Below are positions 42,467 through 49,871 of a stretch of DNA of 64,000 nucleotides, one piece after another (positions within the stretch are counted from its first letter, which is position 1; each line of letters starts with the position of its first letter). The position numbers and the translations under genes were made by a program. Below the pieces are notes generated by a model, which saw nothing but the letters and a program-made list of their open reading frames with translations, was not told where the DNA came from and made no database searches. The DNA comes from Streptomyces fagopyri (GTDB taxonomy: Bacteria; Actinomycetota; Actinomycetes; Streptomycetales; Streptomycetaceae): NCBI RefSeq assembly GCF_009498275.1, contig NZ_CP045643.1, positions 62,001 to 126,000 of the forward strand. The letters run 5' to 3'.

Positions 42467-43841
42467 AGCCGCCGCACGGGTCGGAATCCTCACCCCGTCC
42501 GGCATGCTCGGCGCCGGCTTCGCCCCGGAGACCATCGACTACGGCCTCGCCCTCGGGCCCGACGTCATCGCAATCGACGGCGGATCCACCGACTCCGGAC
42601 CCCACTACCTCGGCGCCGGTGTCGCCAAGACCACCGCCTCCGCCGTGAGCCGCGACCTGCGACTCCTCCTCAGAGCAGCAGCCACCGCCGACATCCCCCT
42701 GATCGTCGGCTCCTGCGGCACCAGCGGCACCGACTCCGGCGTCGACTGGGTCGCCGGGATCGCAGACCAGATCATGGCCGAGGAAGGCCTCGACCTGAAG
42801 ATCGCCCGCATCTACAGCGAACAGGACGCCGGCTTCCTCAAGAAAGAACTTGACGCGGGACGGGTGCATCCCCTGGCACCGCACGGACCTCTCGCCCCGG
42901 AAACCCTCGACAGCTGCACCCACATCGTGGGCATGATGGGCCACGAGCCCTTCGTCGAAGCCATCCAGGCCGGCGCGCAGGTCATACTGGCGGGGCGGGC
43001 CACCGACACCGCTCTCGCCGCCGCAGTACCCCTGATGCTCGGCATGCCGGCCGGACCCACCTGGCACGCCGCCAAGATCGTCGAATGCGGCGGACAGTGC
43101 ACCACGGACCCACGCGCCGGCGGTGTCTTCGCCACCATCGACCACAACGGCTTCGTCATCGAGCCCCTCGACCCGGCCAACGCCTGCACCCCCATCTCGG
43201 TAGCGGCACACATGCTGTACGAGACGGCCAACCCCTACCGCATGCGCGAACCCGCGGGCACCCTCGACGTCTCCGACGCCACCTACGCCCCACTCGATGA
43301 ACGCCGCGTACGCGTCGAAGGATCCCGCTTCGAGCCCGCGGAGCAACACACCATCAAACTCGAGGGCGCCCGCGTCACCGGCTACGAAACACTCTCCTTC
43401 AGCGGCATCCGCGACCCATACATCGTCGCCAACATCGACCGCTGGGCCGCTCTGCTGCGCAACATCGTCACCGAGCGCATCAACCAGACCCTCAAACTGA
43501 CCGACGACGACTACGGCCTGGACATCCGCCTCTACGGCCACAACGCCATCCTGCAGGACATCGACCCCGACCCCTCCACCGCGCGCGAGGTCGGCGTCAT
43601 GCTCCTGGTCAACGCACCGTCCCAGGCCACCGCCACGGCGATCGCCAAGGTCGCCAACCCCCTGATGCTGCACCTCCCGCTGCCCGAAATGCACTACCTG
43701 CCGAGCTTCGCGTTCGCCACCTCCCCCGCGGAGACCGAACGCGGCCCGGCCTACGAATTCGTACTCAACCACGTCGTCGACGTCGAATCGGCCACCGGCA
43801 TGTTCCGTACCCACTACTCCCGCGAGGTCTCCCGTGCCTGA
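42450..43841 (+). CDS. AtuA-family protein (DUF1446)
   Basis: A 463-residue cytoplasmic protein (ATG at 42450, AGGAG upstream, inside the ATPase gene). It shows the DUF1446/AtuA pattern: the opening VGILTPSGMLGAGFAPETID, then DVIAIDGGSTDSGPHYLGAG, LIVGSCGTSGTDSGVDW, ILAGRATDTALAAAVPLMLG, and HAAKIVECGGQCTTDPRAGG. AtuA itself belongs to acyclic terpene (citronellol/geraniol) degradation, but most family members have no known reaction. The pairing with DUF4387 and an organic-anion-type transporter is a known genomic association in hydroxy- and amino-acid degradation loci. It is probably the central catabolic enzyme or enzyme subunit of this operon. Confidence 0.88.
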   Translation: MPPSTEAAARVGILTPSGMLGAGFAPETIDYGLALGPDVIAIDGGSTDSGPHYLGAGVAKTTASAVSRDLRLLLRAAATADIPLIVGSCGTSGTDSGVDWVAGIADQIMAEEGLDLKIARIYSEQDAGFLKKELDAGRVHPLAPHGPLAPETLDSCTHIVGMMGHEPFVEAIQAGAQVILAGRATDTALAAAVPLMLGMPAGPTWHAAKIVECGGQCTTDPRAGGVFATIDHNGFVIEPLDPANACTPISVAAHMLYETANPYRMREPAGTLDVSDATYAPLDERRVRVEGSRFEPAEQHTIKLEGARVTGYETLSFSGIRDPYIVANIDRWAALLRNIVTERINQTLKLTDDDYGLDIRLYGHNAILQDIDPDPSTAREVGVMLLVNAPSQATATAIAKVANPLMLHLPLPEMHYLPSFAFATSPAETERGPAYEFVLNHVVDVESATGMFRTHYSREVSRA

Positions 43842-44199
43842 GCACCCCACCCCTGCGCCCCAGCTCAGCGACTACGCGATCGAGATCCGGTCCAAGAACG
43901 CGGGCCCCTTCTGGGTCACCATGGAAACGTTCATGAAGGACAGCGCCGGATACGCCATCGCAGCCGACGACTCGTTCCTCAACGAGCAGGTGATCGCCGA
44001 TCTCTACCGAGTGGACGCAACGCAGGTGCAGATATTCCGCATCCCCGCGCTCAACGCCGTAAAGATCTCCTTCCCTCGGCCCGTCACACAGGCCAGCCTC
44101 CGCGACCGCGACATACACGCCGGACAGCACCACGTACCACTGGCCTGCCTGCGAGTCCCCCACCACCCACTCACCGACGAAGCGCAGCCGGTGTCATAG
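43834..44199 (+). CDS. DUF4387 family protein, partner of the AtuA-like protein
   Basis: A 121-residue protein starting at GTG 43834, overlapping the AtuA-family stop by eight bases. It matches the DUF4387 pattern: an opening IEIRSKNAGPFWVTMETFMK, the middle IADLYRVDATQVQIFRIPAL, then AVKISFPRPV and a final HAGQHHVPLACL. DUF1446 and DUF4387 occur side by side so often that they are likely two parts of one enzyme. No catalytic residues can be assigned from sequence alone. Confidence 0.87.
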   Translation: MPEHPTPAPQLSDYAIEIRSKNAGPFWVTMETFMKDSAGYAIAADDSFLNEQVIADLYRVDATQVQIFRIPALNAVKISFPRPVTQASLRDRDIHAGQHHVPLACLRVPHHPLTDEAQPVS

Positions 44200-44295
44200 A
44201 CCTGAGTCCCTGACACCCTCATCTCCGGAATGGGTCGACACACCCCGGCCCGGAGGCCAAGCCCCGTCAACCCGGCCAGAGCTGCCGGCGATTCC

Positions 44296-44442
44296 ATGTC
44301 GCCTTCGTCGACCGGGCGCATCCGCCACCGAGCGCTCGATGCGATGGCGGCACCGATCGCGGAGGAAGCGGCCGCGACACGAGAAGACCTGGGCAGTGAA
44401 CCCCTGGTGCCGGAGGTGGACATCAGGGACACCACGACGTGA
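44296..44442 (+). CDS. Possible small ORF before the aldolase gene
   Basis: A 48-codon frame (MSPSSTGRIRHRALDAMAAP, ending VPEVDIRDTTT) in the 250-base gap between the DUF4387 and aldolase genes. It has GC-rich third positions and an acidic C-terminus, and ends 11 bases before the aldolase start. No convincing ribosome site; it may be a leader peptide or noise. Confidence 0.25.
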   Translation: MSPSSTGRIRHRALDAMAAPIAEEAAATREDLGSEPLVPEVDIRDTTT

Positions 44443-44453
44443 AGGAGAAGGCA

Positions 44454-45290
44454 GTGACACAAGAAGTGGCCCCGATCGAGAATCCCACCACCGATCCTCT
44501 GAGCCGAGAGGATCTGGTGCCCATCCCGGAAGAGGAACTGATCTTCCGGCTCCCTGTCCCGTTCACCGACCCTGCCATCGAGCGACGGCACCGAAAGGAG
44601 CGGCTCGCGGCCGCGCTGCGTCTGTTCGGCCGCTTCGGGTTCGAAGAAGGCGTCGCCGGACACATCACCGCCCGCGATCCTGAGTTCCCTGACCACTTCT
44701 GGGTGAACCCGTTCGGAATGTCCTTCAAGCACGTCAAGGTCAGCGACCTTCTGCTCGTCAACCACAACGGGCATGTCGTCCAAGGACGTCACCGGGTCAA
44801 CCGGGCTGCTTTCGCCATCCACTCGGCTGTGCACGCGGCACGCCCTGACGCCGTCGGCGCAGCCCACAGCCATTCGGTGTACGGGAAGGCCCTGTCGGCG
44901 ACAGGCCAACGGCTCGAACCCCTCACCCAGGACGCCTGCGCGTTCTACGAGGATCACGGCTGCTATGAGAACTACTCGGGCGTGGCGAATGATCCAGAGG
45001 AAGGCCGGCGGATCGCTGAGGCGCTCGGCGGCCACAAGGCGGTCATCCTGCGCAACCACGGGCTGCTCACAGCGGCTGGGTCTGTCGACGCCGCGGCCTA
45101 CTGGTTCATCACGATGGAACGATCCGCGCAGGCCCAGTTGGCCGCCAAGGCGGCGGGGCCGACCATCCAGATCCCGCACGAGGAGGCAAAGGTCACCTAC
45201 GCGCAAGTGGGCTTCGACCTGGCGGGCTGGTTCCAGTTTCAGCCTCTCTTCGACCAGATCTCCCGCACTGACCCCGACCTCTTCGACTAG
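44454..45290 (+). CDS. Class II aldolase/adducin family protein
   Basis: A 278-residue member of the L-fuculose-phosphate aldolase/L-ribulose-5-phosphate epimerase family. The GTG at 44454 has AAGGAG six bases upstream. The core shows FGFEEGVAGHITARDPEFPD, the phosphate-loop-like WVNPFGMSFKHVKVSDLLLV, the zinc ligands in AAHSHSVYGKALSA, and the third zinc His in LRNHGLLTAAGSVDAA. It probably catalyses retro-aldol cleavage or decarboxylation of a hydroxy-acid. Many soluble members act on non-phosphorylated acids, for example 4-hydroxy- or tartronate-type compounds. Its position after the AtuA/DUF4387 pair supports a role in the same catabolism. Confidence 0.88.
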   Translation: MTQEVAPIENPTTDPLSREDLVPIPEEELIFRLPVPFTDPAIERRHRKERLAAALRLFGRFGFEEGVAGHITARDPEFPDHFWVNPFGMSFKHVKVSDLLLVNHNGHVVQGRHRVNRAAFAIHSAVHAARPDAVGAAHSHSVYGKALSATGQRLEPLTQDACAFYEDHGCYENYSGVANDPEEGRRIAEALGGHKAVILRNHGLLTAAGSVDAAAYWFITMERSAQAQLAAKAAGPTIQIPHEEAKVTYAQVGFDLAGWFQFQPLFDQISRTDPDLFD

Positions 45291-45358
45291 CCGCGCGGAG
45301 TCGGTGATGTGCCCTTGGAATTCCGAGGCCCATCACCGCCTCCGCCCGTGACTAGCAG

Positions 45359-46327
45359 TCAGTGCTCCGTCGGCACGCCGTTGACGGCGAAGCGGGCCCG
45401 CCCCTCAAGTGCCGCGACCAGTTCTTCAGCGCCCGCGAAGCCTGCCGCCCGCCGGGCCTGCGCGGTCTGGCCTGCGAGATGGGAGTAGACGGTGATTCCG
45501 TCGACGCCCCTCAGCGGGCTGTCCGGCGGAAGCGGTTCTTGAGCCACCACGTCGAGTTCCGCACCCCGAATGACACCGGTGTGGACCGCGTTCGCGAGCG
45601 CCCGTTCGTCAACAAGGGCACCTCGCGCGGTGTTGACCAGCACCGCGGTCGATTTCATCCGCGCGAAGGCGGACGCGTCGAACAACCCACGCGTCCGGTC
45701 GGTGAGGGCCGTATGGATCGACACATAGTCGGACGCAGCCAGCAACTCGACGAAGGGAACGAACCGTACCGAACCGTCGGCAGCGTCGCGTCGTTCACCG
45801 GCAACGCCGGTGGTACACAGCACGTCCATCCCGAACGCCTGGGCAAGGGGGACCACAGCACGAGCGGCCGCACCGTGGCCGACCAGGCCGAGCGTCGCCC
45901 CGCGCAGTTCGTAACCGTCCTCACGCGGCCATCCGCCCGCACGCACCCCCATGGCACTGTGTCCGAGGCGCCGCGCCCCGGACAGGAGCAGGCCGAGCGT
46001 GTATTCGGCAACGGCGTTTGCGTTGATTCCAGGCAGGTTGCTCACGCTGATCCCGAGCCGGCTCGCAGCCTCGACGTCCACCGAGTCGTAGCCGACTCCT
46101 GTACGCACCACCACGCGCAACTGCGGTGCACGCGCGAGCAGCTCGGCACTCAAAGGCTCATTCGCGATGAGCGCCGCGTCGACCCCGGCAAGCGCGGACA
46201 CAAGTTCTTCAGGATCGCGGCGCCCGACCATGGGCAAGTGACGCGTCTCCAAACCGGCCGCACTCAGGTAGTTGTCCACCTCGTCGCCGGGGCGCAGATA
46301 GTCAGTGGTGATCAGGACGCGTGGCAC
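45359..46327 (-). CDS. D-2-hydroxyacid dehydrogenase (NAD-dependent)
   Basis: A 322-residue oxidoreductase from the GTG at 46327 (GGAGGAAGAG upstream, inside the previous gene's end). The NAD-binding core contains LGLVGHGAAARAVVPLAQAF, where the third Gly of GxGxxG is Ala. The catalytic triad is present: Arg in VLVNTARGALVDERAL, Glu in ELDVVAQEPLPPDSPL, and His in YSHLAG. It interconverts a D-2-hydroxy acid and its 2-keto acid. It is the second gene of an operon with the tartrate-dehydrogenase-like gene (26-base overlap), converging on the aldolase gene. Confidence 0.9.
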   Translation of the reverse strand: MPRVLITTDYLRPGDEVDNYLSAAGLETRHLPMVGRRDPEELVSALAGVDAALIANEPLSAELLARAPQLRVVVRTGVGYDSVDVEAASRLGISVSNLPGINANAVAEYTLGLLLSGARRLGHSAMGVRAGGWPREDGYELRGATLGLVGHGAAARAVVPLAQAFGMDVLCTTGVAGERRDAADGSVRFVPFVELLAASDYVSIHTALTDRTRGLFDASAFARMKSTAVLVNTARGALVDERALANAVHTGVIRGAELDVVAQEPLPPDSPLRGVDGITVYSHLAGQTAQARRAAGFAGAEELVAALEGRARFAVNGVPTEH

Positions 46328-47426
46328 GCTCTTCCTCCTCCGCCGCAACACCGTGCCCGATCCGCCCTGCGATTGCCGCTCCCAGAGCCGCCGTCGTCCC
46401 CGTCCCGCCCAGGTCCGGCGTCAGCACCTCCGGCTGCCGCTCCAGGACCGACTCGATGGCGGCGACAGTGCCCGCCGCGGCCACCGCCTCGCCCAGGTGC
46501 TCCAGCATCATTGCCCCGCTCCAGATCTGTCCGACCGGGTTGGCGATGCCCCGCCCCGCAATGTCGGGAGCGGATCCGTGCACGGGCTCGAAAAGGCTCG
46601 GGTAGTCCCGTTCCGGATTGATGTTCGCACTCGGTGCTATCCCGATCGTGCCCGTGCAAGCCGGCCCCAGATCGGACAGGATGTCGCCGAACAAATTGCT
46701 CGCCACCACTACGTCGTACCGGTCAGGCTGCAGGACGAACTTGGCCGCCAGGATGTCGATATGGTCCTTGTCGGCACGCACCCCGGGGTACCGCAACGCC
46801 ATCTCGCCAGCCCGCTCGTCCCAGTAGGGCATGGAGATCGAGATGCCGTTGCTCTTCGTGGCCCAGGTCAGGTGTCTACTTGGTCGTGACGCGGCGAGCT
46901 CGAAGGCGTACCGCAGCACCCGGTCGACACCAGTGCGGGTCATCACCGTCTCTTGCAGTACCGTCTCTCGCTCGGTGCCCTCGAAAATGCGGCCGCCGAT
47001 ACTGGAATACTCGCCCTCGGTGTTCTCGCGCACCACCCAGAAGTCGATGTCTCCCGGACCGTAGTCGCACAGCGGAGCGCGCACGCCCCGCAACAGTCGG
47101 ACCGGCCGCAGATTGACGTACTGGTCAAAGCCACGACGCATCTGCAGGAGGCTTCCCCACAGAGACACGTGGTCGGGCACAACCTCGGGCCACCCGACCG
47201 CACCGAAGAAGATGGCGTCGAAACCGCCCAACACGCCGCGCCAGTCCTTCGGCATCATCTCGCCATGGCGCACCCAGTAGTCGGCGCTGGCGAAGTCGAA
47301 CTCCACCACGTCAAGGACGAAGCCATACGCCTCAGCCGCGGCACGCAGACACCGAAGCCCTTCGGGAACAACTTCCCGGCCTATTCCGTCTCCTGGAACC
47401 GCCGCAATGCGATAGCGCTGTGGCAC
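46302..47426 (-). CDS. Tartrate dehydrogenase/decarboxylase-like enzyme (TtuC type)
   Basis: A 374-residue member of the isocitrate/isopropylmalate dehydrogenase superfamily, close to the tartrate/D-malate dehydrogenase branch. The start is the GTG at 47426 (GGAG eight bases upstream). It shows IAAVPGDGIGREVVPEGL, FGAVGWPEVVPDHVSLWGSL, the substrate Arg region RRGFDQYVNLRPVRLLRGV, FWVVRENTEGEYSSIGGR, and DVVVASNLFGDILSDLGP followed by FEPVHGSAPDIAGRG. It oxidises tartrate, D-malate or a similar 2-hydroxy diacid with NAD+ and divalent metal. Divergent to a LysR gene, it is probably induced by the acid brought in by the transporter. Confidence 0.9.
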   Translation of the reverse strand: MPQRYRIAAVPGDGIGREVVPEGLRCLRAAAEAYGFVLDVVEFDFASADYWVRHGEMMPKDWRGVLGGFDAIFFGAVGWPEVVPDHVSLWGSLLQMRRGFDQYVNLRPVRLLRGVRAPLCDYGPGDIDFWVVRENTEGEYSSIGGRIFEGTERETVLQETVMTRTGVDRVLRYAFELAASRPSRHLTWATKSNGISISMPYWDERAGEMALRYPGVRADKDHIDILAAKFVLQPDRYDVVVASNLFGDILSDLGPACTGTIGIAPSANINPERDYPSLFEPVHGSAPDIAGRGIANPVGQIWSGAMMLEHLGEAVAAAGTVAAIESVLERQPEVLTPDLGGTGTTAALGAAIAGRIGHGVAAEEEERATRPDHH

Positions 47427-47582
47427 AACTATTACTCCTTGCTCGGCCTCTCGTACGGCACCCCACTCACTCTGGGCCGCGACGAGAGCGGCCACAACAG
47501 CTCTCACGGCAACCTATGCTTTCTCCTGCAGAAAGCCGTGACAGTCCACAGCAGCGCTCCCAGACGGACGGGCCTCGTGAAA

Positions 47583-48485
47583 ATGTCCATCGACGACCTG
47601 AGGTTCTTCCAGGTCGTCGCGGCCAGCGAGACGCTGACCGCAGCCTCGCGCCAGCTCGGCTGGTCGCTGCCCGCCGTCAGCAAACGACTGAGCACACTGG
47701 AGAGCCGCCTCCACGTCCGCCTCGTCCAGCGGAGCACGCGCCAACTCGTACTGACCTCGGAAGGCGCCCTCTATGCAGGCGGCCTCGACTCGATCCTCGA
47801 CCAGCTCCACGCGCTGGAAGACCAGGTCACTGACCACTCCGCGGCGCTGCGCGGCGCCTTGGTCGTCCAGGCAACCCCTGGCCTCGGGCGCGCACATGTG
47901 GCCCCGCTGCTGGCGGAGTTCGCTGCCTCTCATCCCCAACTGCATCTGCAGTTGCAGACCTCGGCCCTGCCACTCCGTCCCCACCGGACGAATTTCGACG
48001 TCGCCGTCCATGTGGGAAATCCGCCGGACTCTTCCCTCAGGATGCGCCGGCTCGCGCGGAACCGCCGAGTCCCCTGCGCGGCACCCTCCTACCTGGACCG
48101 GTGCGGCGCCCCGACCGACCTGGAGGATCTCGCGCAGCACGACTGCATCGTGCTACGCGAGAACGAGGGTGACTACGCGCTCTGGCGATTCGGCGATGCG
48201 GGCGACCCGCGGCACGTGCGGGTTCGCGGTCTGCTGTCCAGCAACGACGGCGACATCGTGACCGGCTGGGCACTGGAGGGCCACGGAGTCATCATGCGCT
48301 CCGAATGGCATGTCCGCCCTCTCATCGAACGCGGGGAGCTAGTCCGCGTACTCCCTCACATCACGACACCCGCGGCCGACATCTACGCCCTGTTCGAGGA
48401 CGACGGACATGTCCCTCGCCGCGTGGCCAAACTGATCGACCACCTCGCCGTCCGTCTGCCGGGACGGCTGGAAGGCTCGGCTTGA
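47583..48485 (+). CDS. LysR-family regulator
   Basis: A 300-residue regulator. The N-terminal HTH is DDLRFFQVVAASETLTAASR followed by WSLPAVSKRLSTLESRLHVR, and the periplasmic-binding-like effector domain starts near GALVVQATPGLGRAHVAP. Length and order are normal. It is divergent from the tartrate-dehydrogenase-like/hydroxyacid-dehydrogenase operon, with 156 bases between starts, and should activate it in response to its substrate. A GTG two codons upstream is an alternative start. Confidence 0.9.
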   Translation: MSIDDLRFFQVVAASETLTAASRQLGWSLPAVSKRLSTLESRLHVRLVQRSTRQLVLTSEGALYAGGLDSILDQLHALEDQVTDHSAALRGALVVQATPGLGRAHVAPLLAEFAASHPQLHLQLQTSALPLRPHRTNFDVAVHVGNPPDSSLRMRRLARNRRVPCAAPSYLDRCGAPTDLEDLAQHDCIVLRENEGDYALWRFGDAGDPRHVRVRGLLSSNDGDIVTGWALEGHGVIMRSEWHVRPLIERGELVRVLPHITTPAADIYALFEDDGHVPRRVAKLIDHLAVRLPGRLEGSA

Positions 48486-48805
48486 CGCAAGCTGTTGTCG
48501 AGTGGGAGTAGCGAGCTTGGCCGAGGCAGAGAGAACGATCGTCACCGAGAATCCGGCGGACAACCAGGGCTGTCCCTGGCGGGAGCTCAGTCGGACCCCC
48601 TCACGGCGTCGCCGAGGGGACTGCAGTGCACGTACCCAAACTCAACGCGAAGGTCCTCGATGCGATCGCGAGGAATCGGCGACGGCGCTCATGACGGTTC
48701 GCCAGCAATATGATCGGCAACCCAGATGCTGAGGCGGCTGATGCGGGCTTCCGTCCCGCCGACGCACATACAGCAACCACCCACTCGATGACACCAGGAT
48801 ATTCG

Positions 48806-49411
48806 ATGTCCAACCGTCCGAAACTTCCCCCCGTTCGTCCGGCAACGCCTGCCGACATCCCCCAGGCCGTAGAAACGCTGACCCAAGCCTTTGCTCACTA
48901 CACCTGGACACAACACACAGTCAGCGCAACGAACTTCCTGGATCGACTGCGAGCAACGAACGACCTGTTCGTGAGACGCATCGGCCTGGAGCAGGGCCGT
49001 GTCTGGGTCACTGACGACGCGTCGGCCGTCGCGGTATGGACCACACCGCACGCCCCAGAGCGAACCCGAGCCCTCTTCACGGAACTTGCACCGCTATTCG
49101 CCGACCTGGCCGGCGACCGCGCACCCCAAGCAGCTCGGGCCCGCCAGGCCATGGCACAACACAGACCCACACAGCCTGTCTGGTTCCTGGGGGTCGTCGG
49201 AGTACATCCTGATGCCCAACGCGGCGGCTTGGGCAGAGCCGTCCTCGCCCCCGGCATCACAGCCGCGGAGCAGGACGGGTACGCCGCTTTCGCCGAGACC
49301 TCGGCCGCCGGCAACGTGCCCTTTTACGAATCCCTCGGTTTTGCGACAAGGGCTACCGTCGACATCCCCGACAACGGACCCCGCTCCTGGTCCCTGCTGA
49401 AGAAGCCCTGA
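48806..49411 (+). CDS. GNAT acetyltransferase closely resembling puromycin N-acetyltransferase
   Basis: A 201-residue GNAT enzyme from the ATG at 48806. It follows Pac of Streptomyces alboniger along its whole length: VRPATPADIPQAVETLTQAF, the segment HTVSATNFLDRL, FVRRIGLEQGRVWVTDDASA, then VAVWTTP, HRPTQPVWFLGVVGVHPDAQ, RGGLGRAVLAPG (acetyl-CoA loop), and NVPFYESLGFATRA. Pac acetylates the tyrosinyl amino group of puromycin. Here no puromycin biosynthesis genes are visible, so it may give resistance to puromycin-like aminonucleosides or acetylate another amine. It appears monocistronic. Confidence 0.85.
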   Translation: MSNRPKLPPVRPATPADIPQAVETLTQAFAHYTWTQHTVSATNFLDRLRATNDLFVRRIGLEQGRVWVTDDASAVAVWTTPHAPERTRALFTELAPLFADLAGDRAPQAARARQAMAQHRPTQPVWFLGVVGVHPDAQRGGLGRAVLAPGITAAEQDGYAAFAETSAAGNVPFYESLGFATRATVDIPDNGPRSWSLLKKP

Positions 49412-49871
49412 CGGAACATCCCGGCAAGCGATATCAGCCGCCGGCCCCGTCGTCGCGTTGTGTCCTCACCCGGACCGCGCCCCGGCTCGGCGTGCAACCG
49501 GTGGGGCGTCCGGAGAGTCTCCTGTGGGGTGAGCCCACGGTCGGGCCCTGACCACCGAGGTGTTCCACGACGTACTCACGCTCAACGTCCAGGACTTCAT
49601 CGGCGTCCCACTCGATCCGGTTCAGCAACCGATGGATACGGTCCGGAGCCGCATGACTTGCCTCTTCGCCAAGTGTCCAGCCGCTCTTCGGATCAAGGCC
49701 CGATGGCTGGTGTTGTACTTTTCCATCATGCCGCGGCCACACCCGGCTCCCGCAGGCGACGGCCAACCGAAGGTCACAGATGCCGGAGACGGGCATCGCC
49801 CGCGTCCTCGCCCGATGGACAGTCCCACACGTCCGCGCATTGCGGAACATCTTCTACTGTAAGGATGCTTG
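49412..49871. other. About 460 bp without a recognised gene
   Basis: Overlapping short frames on both strands have no starts with ribosome sites and no motifs. The last part should hold the mannosyltransferase promoter. Composition is slightly less GC-rich than the surrounding coding regions. Confidence 0.35.

Noticed and set aside
42384..43850. 488-codon minus-strand frame opposite the AtuA-family gene
   Set aside because: Shadow frame of the AtuA-like gene; glycine/valine-rich, no motifs, and it would overlap an obvious plus-strand operon.
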